Shown here: piece after piece, positions 1-8,940 of the stretch
Layout: every line of letters starts with the position of its first letter
Position numbering within the stretch: position 1 is the first letter of the stretch
Origin: Myxococcales bacterium
GTDB lineage: Bacteria > Myxococcota_A > UBA9160 > SMWR01
NCBI GenBank assembly: GCA_022561775.1
Contig: JADFQO010000002.1
Span: 1-45,724 of the forward strand
DNA: 45,724 bases
Direction of reading: 5' to 3'
Program-made: the position numbers and the translations under genes
Notes under the pieces: generated by a model
Told to the model about the DNA's origin: nothing
The model's input: the letters and a program-made list of their open reading frames with translations, nothing else
The model's database searches: none

Positions 1-95
1 ATGAAACCGACTGGAATCGGATCGAGTCCGCACATCTTCTGAGCATCAGCAGCAAGGTATTGGGGGCGAAGATGAGGAAGTACCACATCAACTAG
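1..95 (+). CDS. 3' end of a sigma-54 activator paralogue (partial)
   Basis: Read in the frame that begins at base 3, this stretch gives 30 residues and a TAG at 93-95. The residues match the C-terminal Fis-type helix-turn-helix of the complete activator ending at 1452: both contain SAHLL and end in KMRKYHIN. The DNA match continues about 25 bases past the stop. I infer that the gene running in from the left edge is a tandem paralogue of the gene at 421-1452. Nothing upstream of the last 30 residues is visible, so its AAA+ domain and sensory region cannot be judged. Confidence 0.75.
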   Translation, partial: ETDWNRIESAHLLSISSKVLGAKMRKYHIN

Positions 96-420
96 CCAAC
101 GAAGATCGCCCATCGAAACCACTGATTCCCGCCTAATACCGGGACTTCCGCGCGCTAGTGGTTCTCGATCCGATTGGAGCCGAAAAGCCCGTGGCTAATC
201 GGCTCGAGGCGCCGAGCGGCGTCCTGGCTCCCGCGATGCACACCCTGAGCACCATGATCCCGCCGACCGCCCCGACGCTGCAGCACGCGGAGGCTCCGGT
301 AGCGATCCGCGGATCGCGGTTGAGTTGTCGCCCCGAGTCAACAAATCGTCCCCTGCGGAAAATCGCTTGCTGTATCGCGAGCTTACCTTCCCGTTGCGGC
401 ATGGAAAAGGGGGACCGACG
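96..420. other. Spacer between the two sigma-54 activator copies
   Basis: No coding region is convincing here; reading frames on both strands are short and have no recognisable family. The first 25 bases still resemble the sequence after 1452, which marks the edge of the duplicated block. The downstream gene's likely ribosome binding site, AAGGGGGA, lies at the right end. A TGGC...TGCA string near 229-242 resembles a sigma-54 promoter, but its spacing is one base off. Confidence 0.5.
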
Positions 421-1452
421 ATGACCCGATCGAATCGAAAACAAGCGAGGCGGAGCTGTTCCGAAGCGGCAGATCTCCTGCTCAGTGCAGGTGACCCCGG
501 TATGAACAATGTCTACGAGCTGATGGAACAGGTCGCCGAAACGGATATCACGCTACTGATTCGGGGGGAGAGTGGAACCGGCAAGGAACTCGTAGCCCGC
601 GCTCTCCATCAACTCTCCAATCGAAGGAGTGCGCCGTACATCAAGATCAACTCCGCTGCACTGCCGAGCGATCTACTGGAAAGCGAATTGTTCGGCTTCG
701 AGAAGGGGGCGTTCACCGGGGCTCATCGAACCAAGAAGGGTAAGTTCGCGCTCGCAGATGGCGGCACCCTGTTCCTCGACGAGATCGGGGACATGCCGAC
801 GGGACTGCAAGCCAAGCTCTTGCAGGTTCTACAGGACGGCGAATTCGCACCGCTGGGAAGCGAAGAGAGCGTTCGAGTGGACGTGCGCGTTCTCGCGGCC
901 ACCAACCGAGATCTCGAACGAGCCGTGGAAGAGGGAACCTTCCGACGGGACCTCTACTATCGATTGAATGCGATCTCCGTAAAGCTCCCGCCGCTGCGCG
1001 ATCGGCGCCTGGCGATCCCGGTTCTCGCGGAGCACTTTTTGCAGAAATTCAACGAGCAGCACTCGATGAAGGCGCAGCTTTCATCCCAGATCATGAACGC
1101 GATCATGCGACACAACTGGCCCGGCAACGTGCGAGAGCTCGAGAATTTCGTGAGGCGGATCGTGGTGGTCGGCAACCAGCAGACGATCCTCTCCGAAATC
1201 GCGCTGCCCAGCACGGTTGGCCAGGTCAAACCGAAGATTCAGGCCCTGGTGGACAGTGCGCTCGCCAACGTTGACGAGGTCCCACAGATCGACCTTCTAA
1301 AACTGAAGAAGTCCGCATTCCGGGTCGCCGAAAAGCACTTCATCGAGGTCGTGCTGAATGAAACCCGCTGGAATCGGGTCGAGTCCGCACATTTGCTGAG
1401 GATCAGCGAAAAGGCATTGGAGTGGAAGATGAGGAAGTACCACATCAACTAG
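421..1452 (+). CDS. Sigma-54-dependent transcriptional activator (AAA+ and Fis HTH)
   Basis: This 343-residue protein has the AAA+ core that remodels sigma-54 RNA polymerase. Walker A (GESGTGKE) is near residues 49-56, the sigma-54-contacting GAFTGA loop at 96-101 and Walker B (GGTLFLDEIGD) near 114-124. A Fis-type helix-turn-helix occupies roughly the last 40 residues. I chose the ATG at 421 because AAGGGGGA sits just upstream; a TTG 96 bases earlier is open but unsupported. There is almost no N-terminal domain, so no receiver, GAF or PAS sensor is present. It may therefore be constitutively active or controlled by a partner protein. The partial gene at the left edge is a close paralogue. 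Its target genes are not evident. Confidence 0.93.
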   Translation: MTRSNRKQARRSCSEAADLLLSAGDPGMNNVYELMEQVAETDITLLIRGESGTGKELVARALHQLSNRRSAPYIKINSAALPSDLLESELFGFEKGAFTGAHRTKKGKFALADGGTLFLDEIGDMPTGLQAKLLQVLQDGEFAPLGSEESVRVDVRVLAATNRDLERAVEEGTFRRDLYYRLNAISVKLPPLRDRRLAIPVLAEHFLQKFNEQHSMKAQLSSQIMNAIMRHNWPGNVRELENFVRRIVVVGNQQTILSEIALPSTVGQVKPKIQALVDSALANVDEVPQIDLLKLKKSAFRVAEKHFIEVVLNETRWNRVESAHLLRISEKALEWKMRKYHIN

Positions 1453-1509
1453 CCAACGAAGGTCTCTCATCGAAACCACTGGTCCCGGGCCAGACTCGAC
1501 TCCCGCGGG

Positions 1510-2205
1510 CTATTCCCCGCGCAGCTTGGTGAGCCGCGCCTGGAGCCGCTCGGCCCAGAAATCGAAGGCGCGCTCGACGTCGCTCCACTTCTTGATGCCG
1601 CCGCGGAGGGCCTTCGTTCCCTGGCGCTCGTCCACCGCCGCCATCAGACGTTCGCCGGAGATGGAGTCCGTGATTTCGCCCTCGATGCCAACCTTGCCGA
1701 CGAGCACGGACGTGCCGGCGGCCATGCCCCCGATCGTCGTCAGCAACCGCAGCTGGGGCACGATTGAGGTGATGGTGTTCAACACCACCTTGGAGCCCTT
1801 TGCCTCGGTGATGGCGGCGCGCAGCCGCAACACGCCCGGACCCGGCTGGTCGACGATCTGGTAGTCCTCCCCGAGCTGCTTGTGCAGCGCGCTGTACAGG
1901 TAGTCGGTCAGGCGCTGCTGATCCTCTTCGGGGACGTCATCGGTCTTCTCGTTGCGCCAGAGCGACACGGAATCGATGTGGATCGCGTTGTATTGCGACC
2001 AGTTCGCCGATGGGTCGATATAGATCAGCTGCGGCTCGTCCTTTCCGCCCTCTTGAAGATCCGAGTAGTCTCCCAGGAAACCGGATGGGGAGCCTTCGCC
2101 TCGCGATTGTCGGGTGGTGGCGCAGGCTGCGACCGCGAGCATCAAAGCGAAAAGACCCATGGCCAAGAGCGTGCGTGACGCGTGGGGGGGGCGGTTCCAA
2201 GACAT
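1510..2205 (-). CDS. DUF3313-family lipoprotein
   Basis: This 231-residue protein has an N-terminal hydrophobic segment ending in a lipobox (AVAAC), which predicts an outer-membrane or periplasmic lipoprotein. After it come SGFLGDYSDLQ and WSQYNAIHIDSVSLW, the opening motifs of the DUF3313 family, whose function is unknown. The length fits the family. AAAGGAACTGAC just upstream of the ATG supports the start. It is convergent with the sigma-54 activator and stands apart from the MBL gene behind it, so it is probably a single-gene transcript. No enzymatic residues are recognisable. Confidence 0.85.
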   Translation of the reverse strand: MSWNRPPHASRTLLAMGLFALMLAVAACATTRQSRGEGSPSGFLGDYSDLQEGGKDEPQLIYIDPSANWSQYNAIHIDSVSLWRNEKTDDVPEEDQQRLTDYLYSALHKQLGEDYQIVDQPGPGVLRLRAAITEAKGSKVVLNTITSIVPQLRLLTTIGGMAAGTSVLVGKVGIEGEITDSISGERLMAAVDERQGTKALRGGIKKWSDVERAFDFWAERLQARLTKLRGE

Positions 2206-2385
2206 GTCAGTTCCTTTCTTGTTGTGCGTCCGACGCCGGGGCGTCAGCGCAATTTGATCTGCATTTTCTCCTGCTTTCAGGAATTCGGGACTTCATTCAG
2301 CAGTTCCAACACCTGGTCGATGCTGAAGTTAGCGGCATTCTGCCCGGTTGACCGGTGGCTGGCCGCGGCGAGCCACGATTCGCGA

Positions 2386-3600
2386 TCACTTCAGCTCGTG
2401 CTTCTTCTTGAATTCGTTGACCATCGGAGCTTGCGCTTCTTCTGCCGGCTTCCAGCGGCCGGCCTTGATGTAGTCGGAGATCGGATCGGGCACGCTGCCC
2501 CTGGCCGGCGGCTTCGGCGGCTTGTTCGGTCCGTTGACCGCCCACGCCTGATCCGGCGACACGATCATCCGCTCGGTGATCTTCTCCTTGGTGATGTTCC
2601 AGACCATGTTGTCGACCGCCAGAGACAGCGGCCCCGTATAGGTCTGCAGGACGCCTCGGAGAATGTCGTCATGCGTAGACTGCTCGTTGAAGAAGTGATA
2701 GCCCACTGCATGGCGTGGCTTGATCGTGCTCATGACCTTGCCGAAGGCCTGCGGTGAGGTGTGGATCATCGTGCCCACGACGATCGCCTGCCGGGGCGAC
2801 TGGCCGTAGAGCCGCACGAGGTCCCGTGGGGTCAGGAAGGTCTCGTGAATCGCGAGATCGGCATTGGTGGCGTACTCGATGAACCACTTGTTGGGAAACG
2901 TGTCCCCGCCGATCACCACCTTGAGCCCCGCGTACTCGAGGATGAAGCTCACCGGACCGTCGCCCGCGTGAATGGCCGGCAGGGATCGGATGGTCACGCC
3001 GTTCTCCTGATAGACGACGGCATTCACGGCCTTGTAGTCGAACTCGGTCACGCTGATCTTGCCCGGCTCGGCGCTAAGGACAAAGTTCCGCGTCGTCGCG
3101 TCCCAGTTGTAGGCCTTGAGGAAGTGCTCGATCGCGTAGGCGGTGCCCATGTCGGGCGTTTGCCCCGTGGGCCCCCAGATCCGGAGCGGCTTCGTTCTCC
3201 CTGCCGTCCAGCCACCGGCCCAGAGCGTCGCCAGGTCACCCCAGTGATCGGTATGCAGATGCGTCAGAAACACCTTGTCGAGAAAGTCGTAGGGGATCAT
3301 CAGGGCCGCGACATTGGCCATCGATCCCGTGCCGACATCGAAGAGGAACTTGTCGCCGTTGCCGAGTTCTGCGAGGAAGCAAGTGGCGGCCTGATCACGC
3401 CGCGCTGCCGGCAGGCCCGTGCCGCAGGCGATCAGTCGAATTTCGTCCTTGTCGAGATCCTCAGTGCCCGGGTAGTAGGCGTAGCGGTCGGGCGCAGTGC
3501 CCGTGGGCGACTCCACGGTGCCACCCGCTCCAATGAGAACCATGACTCCGAAGGTGAGAACCGCACCGGCAAGGAATGCCACGATCACGTGTCGTCTCAT
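2386..3600 (-). CDS. Exported metallo-beta-lactamase-fold hydrolase (GntH-like)
   Basis: This is a 404-residue MBL-fold protein with an N-terminal membrane anchor or signal segment (residues 4-26). The metal-binding motif HLHTDHWGD is near residues 114-122. Later metal ligands are plausible in LPAIHAGDG, VIGGDTF and the C-terminal VGYHFF. The layout resembles a class of extracytoplasmic MBL hydrolases that databases often name after the guanitoxin enzyme GntH; the real substrate is unknown. I chose the ATG at 3600 because GAGGAGAT lies eight bases upstream, while the longer open frame begins with an unlikely leader. The tail is Lys/Pro-rich. No neighbour suggests a pathway. Confidence 0.88.
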   Translation of the reverse strand: MRRHVIVAFLAGAVLTFGVMVLIGAGGTVESPTGTAPDRYAYYPGTEDLDKDEIRLIACGTGLPAARRDQAATCFLAELGNGDKFLFDVGTGSMANVAALMIPYDFLDKVFLTHLHTDHWGDLATLWAGGWTAGRTKPLRIWGPTGQTPDMGTAYAIEHFLKAYNWDATTRNFVLSAEPGKISVTEFDYKAVNAVVYQENGVTIRSLPAIHAGDGPVSFILEYAGLKVVIGGDTFPNKWFIEYATNADLAIHETFLTPRDLVRLYGQSPRQAIVVGTMIHTSPQAFGKVMSTIKPRHAVGYHFFNEQSTHDDILRGVLQTYTGPLSLAVDNMVWNITKEKITERMIVSPDQAWAVNGPNKPPKPPARGSVPDPISDYIKAGRWKPAEEAQAPMVNEFKKKHELK

Positions 3601-3812
3601 GGGGCGATCTCCTCGAGTGAATTCGTTCGGAGGCCATTCTAGTGCCAAACGCCCGGTCTTCGCATGACCCTATGTTCGATTCGTTCCGCGACATGTAGGT
3701 GGGCGTGGCACACAGGGTCTTCGACGATCACAACCACGTCGAGCTGGCCAAGAAGCGCCTGGGGCTCGAGCCAGCTCAATGCGGGGGATTCAAGACAGAG
3801 TCCCTGGCTGCG

Positions 3813-4043
3813 TTAGCGGCAGCTCTGACGGCAGTCTGCGAGCGCGTCATCGCACTGGGCTTCGCACTCCATGGGGTTGTTGTGCTGACTGCATTGGTCC
3901 ACGCATACCGCGTGAGACTCCGCGCAGGCATCGAGGCAGGAATCTCCCTCGCCGATTTGTGCTGAGGCCGCGAAGACGGCGAACCCGAGCAGACAAGAGA
4001 TCGAGAGACCGATCGTCCATCGGTAGTTGCGATGGCTCTGCAT
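3813..4043 (-). CDS. Small secreted cysteine-rich protein
   Basis: This 76-residue protein has a clear signal peptide (residues 1-28, cleavage after AASA) and a mature part of about 48 residues. The mature part carries eight cysteines arranged as repeated C-x3-C pairs (CLDAC, CVDQC, CEAQC, CRQSC). GAGGAG precedes the ATG at good spacing, which argues for a real gene despite its size. The paired cysteines suggest a disulfide-stabilised helical hairpin or a metal-binding peptide outside the cytoplasm. I recognise no named family and no functional partner nearby. Confidence 0.68.
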   Translation of the reverse strand: MQSHRNYRWTIGLSISCLLGFAVFAASAQIGEGDSCLDACAESHAVCVDQCSQHNNPMECEAQCDDALADCRQSCR

Positions 4044-4574
4044 ATCTCACTTCTCCTCTACGCCGCGGCGATCTCCTGAAGTCCGTCCGCTGCGAGACTC
4101 TGAAGGCTATGCAATTGTCGAACGGAGCGCATCATGTGTTAGCTTCTTCCCGGATTCCATGCCTCAAATCCGCGCAAGAGCTAACACATTCGATCGCTAC
4201 GCCTCATTCGGGTTTTCCGCGTGCCCACCGCGTAACCGTCCGGGAACATCTCTGGGTGCGACGCTGGCTCCCATGGTCTAACGCTGCACCTTGCGCGTAT
4301 CTCACCAGCGCTGCCCGTAGTTTCTATAAAAAACTGACCTCCTCGGGAGGAACGTCACCCAAAGCGCGCTTCTCATGAACGGGGCCAGTGGGTGCTAGAG
4401 CCAATTTGCGATCAATTTATTTCCAATCGAGCGTTCTGCCCCAAATGGGGTGGGAACGACCCGAAAAGTCTTCAGTGCTGTTCTAGAAGCGATCTCGCGC
4501 CTTTCTCCATTTGCTTGTCTTTTTTGAATTCAATGGCAACAATGCCGTGTTCAAGCGACCACTGTAGGGCTTCG
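4044..4574. other. Non-coding stretch upstream of the envelope cluster
   Basis: I see no supported gene in these 530 bases. The part around 4400-4560 is richer in A and T than its surroundings and may hold promoters for the genes on either side. A short hairpin (CCTCC/GGAGG) lies near 4338-4350 but has no T-run, so I do not call it a terminator. Confidence 0.4.
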
Positions 4575-4733
4575 GTAGGAAGGCCGGAGCACGTGGGCTC
4601 CGGCCGGAGTGTGCGATTCGCCTCGGGCGAGGAGATGCACGAGTTCTTCGCTAGCGTCCTTCGCGAGGCCGAGCAGCCCGGCGCTGGTGACGACACCGAC
4701 AACTATGTGAAGCAACACCCGAGGAGGTTCTGA
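4575..4733 (+). pseudogene. 5'-truncated small protein remnant
   Basis: The frame ending with TGA at 4731-4733 encodes EHVGSGRSVRFASGEEMHEF and a further charged tail. This resembles the C-terminal half of small proteins of the type 'EHV-SG-x-F-x-(D/E)-EL-x-F', which I know only as uncharacterised. No good start codon or ribosome binding site precedes it, and the expected N-terminal half is missing. Its stop overlaps the ATG of the next gene (TGATG), so it may once have been translationally coupled to it. It could be a short live gene starting at 4533, but I favour a remnant. Confidence 0.4.
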
Positions 4734-5716
4734 TGACGCTTGGGATCGTCACACGGATCGAGACACGAATGGACTCGACCGGAAGGGCGTCGGCCGCCAT
4801 GGCACGGATCACCTGCCTCTGCCTCGTCGCGCTCCTGGCCGCACCCGCCCAGGCCCACGACCCGAATATGCCGCAGCCCACTGGCTCCAGCGAAGCGTCT
4901 CATCTCGGGGAGGTCGGCGCCAAGATCTCAGACCCGACCTCCAACCTCTGGCAGGTGTCGATGAGCTTCCAGGCGCTCGAGTTCTTCGACGGAGATGTGA
5001 ACACCGGCGACCCCAAGCTCGGCGGGGGCGTCAACCTGCAGCCGGTCATGCCCTTTCCCCTATTCGGAGAAGGGAAGGACCAGTGGAAACTCATCACGCG
5101 GCCCATCATTCCGATCGTCTTCAACCAGCCCACCCCGACGGGGTTCGACACGTTCAAGAATCGGGGCGGCATCGGGGACATCCAGTTGCCCCTGCTCTTG
5201 AACCCTTCCCCGTCACTTTTGGGGAACTTCATCTTGGCTGCGGGACCCGTCTTTGAATTTCCCAGCTCCACGAACGATACGCTCGGCAACCAGCAGTTCG
5301 CTGTAGGTCCGGCTGTCGTTTTCGGCTACCACAACAAGTTCCTGACGGCTGCGGTCTTCCCGAACTACTTCTTCGGAATCGGATCGCGCAGCGACCGGCA
5401 ATCGGGTACGCGCACCACGAGCAAGCTGAGTCTGCTCTATGCCCTCAACTTCAACCTGCCCAATGCCTGGCAGATCGGGATGAATCCGACCATCAGCTAC
5501 AACGACAAGGCTCTGAAGGGGGACAAGTGGACCGTCCCCATCGGGCTCTACGGCGGAAAGACGATCCGGGTCGGCGGCATGCCGGTCAACATCAAGCTCG
5601 GCCTGGAGTACTCGGTCGTCAGCCCGGACACCTTCGGCAAACGCGCCCAGATCCGGCTCCAGGTGACTCCGGTGATCCCGGGCCTGGTCCAGAAACCGAT
5701 CTTCGGCGGTCGCTGA
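4733..5716 (+). CDS. Outer-membrane channel-like protein ('neuromedin U'-annotated family)
   Basis: This 327-residue protein has a signal peptide ending around AAPAQAHD, then beta-strand-rich sequence. Typical segments are ISDPTSNLWQVSM, LQPVMPFPL, WKLITRPIIPIVF and a GGIGDIQLPLLL block. This order matches outer-membrane proteins commonly mis-annotated as 'neuromedin U', which are probable beta-barrels of unknown substrate. The start at 4733 overlaps the previous remnant's stop; a later ATG at 4799 (MARITCLC) would give a more usual signal peptide and is a real alternative. It leads a cluster with the OprB porin and the DUF1254 lipoprotein, all exported, suggesting a shared envelope role. Confidence 0.82.
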   Translation: MTLGIVTRIETRMDSTGRASAAMARITCLCLVALLAAPAQAHDPNMPQPTGSSEASHLGEVGAKISDPTSNLWQVSMSFQALEFFDGDVNTGDPKLGGGVNLQPVMPFPLFGEGKDQWKLITRPIIPIVFNQPTPTGFDTFKNRGGIGDIQLPLLLNPSPSLLGNFILAAGPVFEFPSSTNDTLGNQQFAVGPAVVFGYHNKFLTAAVFPNYFFGIGSRSDRQSGTRTTSKLSLLYALNFNLPNAWQIGMNPTISYNDKALKGDKWTVPIGLYGGKTIRVGGMPVNIKLGLEYSVVSPDTFGKRAQIRLQVTPVIPGLVQKPIFGGR

Positions 5717-5774
5717 ACCCGTTGATCGAGCGGTGTCCCGTGCGCCATCGCGCCAGAGCACTGAAGGAGATCCG

Positions 5775-7325
5775 ATGCGGACAGGAATGACGATGATGCA
5801 ACAAGGCGCGTTCTGTGGTGTGGTGGCCGCGGTCTTTATCGCGATCGGCAGTCACGCCAGGGCCGACGATCTTGGGGATGCGACCGACGACATCACGATC
5901 GAAGATCCTGCGAAGACCACCAGCGACGCCCCGGCAGAGGCTCCTGCGAAGGCGACCAGCGACGACGCCTCGTCGAAGTCTCTCATCGAGGAAGCTCCGA
6001 TCATCGTCAACATCAACCGGCGGTACTACAAATTCTACGGCGACCCGAACACGGTCCACGGAGGAATCCGCGAGCGGTCCTACCTGACCGACAACTGGGT
6101 GGGCGACGGTCTGCGAGACAAGCTCGTCGATGCGGGCGTGTACCTGGACGTCGGTCTCACGCAATGGGCTGGAGGCAACGCCCACGGCGGGATCGACACC
6201 GGCGGGGAATACTCCGGATCTCTGGACCTCTGGGCCAACCTCGACACGGCCAAGCTCAGCAACGGTCTCTGGCCGGGTGCGGAAATCTTCCTTCACGGCG
6301 AGGTCGCCTGGGGTAGAAACATCCAAAACCCCAGGGGTATCCAGGGCAGGGTCGGCTCGGCGATTCCCGTCGGATACGACATGACCATGCCCAGGGCCAC
6401 GGATACGGGTGAGTTCTATCTGTCGGAGTACTACCTCATCCAGGCCTTGTCGCCGGAGTTTTCAGTCTGGGTCGGCCAGCTGGACGGCGCCGGCTTGATC
6501 GACCCGAACCAGTTCGCGAACAGCGAGAAACACCAGTTTCTCAATACCGCGCTGGTCGACAACCCGATTGTCGGGCCGTTCGCACCTTACACCGCCTTTG
6601 TCGCCGCGGCGATATGGACTCCTACGCCAGAGCACCAGATTATCGCGGCCGTGATGGACAACAACGGCAAAGTTAACGAGACCGTGGCCGATACCTACGA
6701 TACCGATGCGACGGTGTTCGTCGGGGCTTACAGCTTCATGCCCGACTTCGGCGGCAAGCCCGGCCGCTACATGATCGTCGGCGCATACACCAACAAGGAC
6801 TTCGCCTCCTACGCGATCGGCGATCGGCTGGCACTGATAGAGGAGGTGATCGGACTCACTCCGATCCAAGAGAAGACGGACAACTACGTCAGCATCATCA
6901 CCGTGGACCAATACCTCTACGTCAAGGACAAGGAGCGGCAAATCGGCTGGGGTCTGTTCGGCCGTCTCGGCTGGGCGCCCAAGAACCGCAACGCAATCGA
7001 CCAGTTCTACAGCTTCGGCGTCGGCGGCAGGGGCATGCTCATTCCGGGACGCGACCTGGACTTCTGGGGCGTCGGCTGGGCGGGCACCCACATCTCCAGT
7101 GACCTGCGCAAGGATCTGGAACTTCTGGGTAGCGGCAACATCGACTCGTTCGAGCACGCGATCGAAGCGTTCTACAACATCGAACTGCTGCCGTCCGTGC
7201 ACCTGACGCTCGACGTGCAATTCGTCGTGAACCCGGTCGTTGCCCAGATCGCCGACGCGGGCGGTTCGGTGAAGGACGACGGCCTGGCCATCGTTTCCGG
7301 GGCCCGCCTACAGATTGACTTTTGA
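5775..7325 (+). CDS. Carbohydrate-selective porin, OprB family
   Basis: This 516-residue protein has a signal peptide ending at SHARA and an Asp/Ala-rich linker. The rest is an OprB-like barrel: LVDAGVYLDVGLTQW near the front, the SLDLWANLDTAKL strand, and a C-terminal strand ending in a hydrophobic residue (GARLQIDF), the usual outer-membrane assembly signal. The ATG at 5775 is chosen because GAAGGAGAT lies directly upstream. OprB porins allow diffusion of sugars and other small solutes; specificity cannot be read here. It follows the preceding channel gene by 58 bases on the same strand and probably shares its transcript. Confidence 0.88.
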   Translation: MRTGMTMMQQGAFCGVVAAVFIAIGSHARADDLGDATDDITIEDPAKTTSDAPAEAPAKATSDDASSKSLIEEAPIIVNINRRYYKFYGDPNTVHGGIRERSYLTDNWVGDGLRDKLVDAGVYLDVGLTQWAGGNAHGGIDTGGEYSGSLDLWANLDTAKLSNGLWPGAEIFLHGEVAWGRNIQNPRGIQGRVGSAIPVGYDMTMPRATDTGEFYLSEYYLIQALSPEFSVWVGQLDGAGLIDPNQFANSEKHQFLNTALVDNPIVGPFAPYTAFVAAAIWTPTPEHQIIAAVMDNNGKVNETVADTYDTDATVFVGAYSFMPDFGGKPGRYMIVGAYTNKDFASYAIGDRLALIEEVIGLTPIQEKTDNYVSIITVDQYLYVKDKERQIGWGLFGRLGWAPKNRNAIDQFYSFGVGGRGMLIPGRDLDFWGVGWAGTHISSDLRKDLELLGSGNIDSFEHAIEAFYNIELLPSVHLTLDVQFVVNPVVAQIADAGGSVKDDGLAIVSGARLQIDF

Positions 7326-7468
7326 CGTGCGATGAACCAACGAACTGACCAAGAAGATCGCCGAACTCAAAGCCCTTCTACAGCCGGCCGGCATGAAAAC
7401 ACAACAGGACCAAGTTCATCGGTGCACGGTGAATTGACCTAGTGGAGTTCACGACAAGGAGACCAAAG

Positions 7469-8938
7469 ATGAAGACCACAACACGGAGCCTGCCGACCGT
7501 TGGCGCGCTGGTACTTTGCGCGGCGGTTTTGGCCGCCTGCGACCCCGGTCCGGCCCCCGAAACCGCCACCAAACCGGCTGCCGAAATGCCCGCTGCAACG
7601 GCTGCCCCGGCACCCGCGCCGGGCCTCACTTCGGCCGAGATGGAAAACCTCGTCCGGCGCTCGTATCAGTATGTCGCCTTGTTCAACACGCTGAACAACT
7701 TCGCGGTGAACCCGAAGAACCCGTTCGCCGCCGGTGGTTGGAACAAGACGCATTATCCTCAGGGCCTGATGGACGCCTCGGTCCGCGCCATTCCGCGACC
7801 GAACAACGACACGCTCTACGTCCCCTCGCTGCTGGACCTGCGTAAGGACGCGGTGGTCATCCAGTACCCGGTGTTCAACTCCAAGTTCGTGTCTCTGGAA
7901 ACCTCGGCCCTCGACCACTACTGCGAAATCCCGCTCGCAACCTCGAAGGGCGATTTCAAGAAGCCGATGAACATCCTCTATTACTCGGCCCACACCGAAG
8001 GCTACTCGGGCGCGCCGGTCGAGGGGGTGGGCAAGATCATGGAACTGTCCGGCGACTACGCAATCGCGTTGCTGCGCGTGATGCCCGAGGCGAACGACCC
8101 AGAGAAGTTCAAGGCCAACATGGCGGCGATCAAGCAGGTGAAGCTCCAGACCCTGTCGGAGTTCCAGGGCAAGCCCGCCAAGCCTGCCGACCCGGAGACC
8201 ATACCGACCTACGGAAACGACCAAATGGTCTTCACCAACAACTTCCAGGAAGCCATGCAGTTCGTCTTCAACCACACCGCCTTCGATCCCAAGAACGAGA
8301 TGGATCAGGCGGCGCTGGCGGCGCTCAAGACCGTCGGCGTTGAGCCGGGCAAGCAGTACGACTCGGGCAAGGTGCCCAAGATCAACGGTAAGCAGCTCGC
8401 GGCGGTGGCGGCGGAGATCGCGAAGAAGCAGAACGCGATCTGGAACGACCCAAAGGCAGCGGCTCCTTTCTTGCCCAGACTATTCCAGCCCAAGGGTCAC
8501 ATGGACATCGACACCATGGTGCTGCAGTCGGCTGTGGGTCCCATGGGCCAGCCGGCCGACCAAGCGATGTATCCCGGGGTCGCGACGACCGACGGCAAGC
8601 CGATGAACGCGCAGCACGACTACGTGATCCGCATGACCAAGGACGAGCTACCCCCCGCCAAGGCCTTCTGGTCCGCGACGCTCTACGACACCAAGCAGGG
8701 CTTCTTCATCCCGAACAAGGAGAAGAAGTACAGCGTCGGTCAGAACGCCGGGATGAAGCTGAACGCGTCGGGCGGCATCGAGATCCACATCGCGGCCGAG
8801 CAGCCGAAGAGCGTGCCGGCGGAGAACTGGCTGCCAATCACCCGCGAAGATCTGGGGATCGATGCCATCATACGCGTCTACGTGCCCGACCTGAAGAAGA
8901 TGAAAACCTGGAAGGCGCCGAAAGCAGAGCGAATGTGA
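7469..8938 (+). CDS. DUF1254/DUF1214 domain lipoprotein
   Basis: This 489-residue lipoprotein has a lipobox at LAACDPG, followed by an Ala/Pro/Thr-rich linker (about residues 35-60). The DUF1254 domain contains YVALFNTLNNF and RPNNDTLYVPSLLDLR. The DUF1214 domain lies in the C-terminal third (FWSATLYDTKQGFF; WLPITREDLG). This two-domain pairing is common in proteobacteria and has no settled biochemical role. AAGGAGACC precedes the ATG at 7469. It is third in the envelope cluster, after a 143-base gap with no supported gene. Co-transcription is likely but not proven. Confidence 0.9.
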   Translation: MKTTTRSLPTVGALVLCAAVLAACDPGPAPETATKPAAEMPAATAAPAPAPGLTSAEMENLVRRSYQYVALFNTLNNFAVNPKNPFAAGGWNKTHYPQGLMDASVRAIPRPNNDTLYVPSLLDLRKDAVVIQYPVFNSKFVSLETSALDHYCEIPLATSKGDFKKPMNILYYSAHTEGYSGAPVEGVGKIMELSGDYAIALLRVMPEANDPEKFKANMAAIKQVKLQTLSEFQGKPAKPADPETIPTYGNDQMVFTNNFQEAMQFVFNHTAFDPKNEMDQAALAALKTVGVEPGKQYDSGKVPKINGKQLAAVAAEIAKKQNAIWNDPKAAAPFLPRLFQPKGHMDIDTMVLQSAVGPMGQPADQAMYPGVATTDGKPMNAQHDYVIRMTKDELPPAKAFWSATLYDTKQGFFIPNKEKKYSVGQNAGMKLNASGGIEIHIAAEQPKSVPAENWLPITREDLGIDAIIRVYVPDLKKMKTWKAPKAERM

Positions 8939-8940
8939 CG

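Noticed and set aside
229..243. Sigma-54 promoter upstream of the activator gene
   Set aside because: The GG and GC elements are separated by one base too many, and the flanking consensus is poor.
2270..2350. Small minus-strand peptide (FSIDQVLELLNEV) between the DUF3313 and MBL genes
   Set aside because: It has no start or ribosome binding site and is only about 20 residues. It may be a gene relic, but I cannot support it.
2761..3642. 293-codon plus-strand frame opposite the MBL hydrolase
   Set aside because: It is fully antisense to a protein with intact metal-binding motifs, and has no ribosome binding site or family features.
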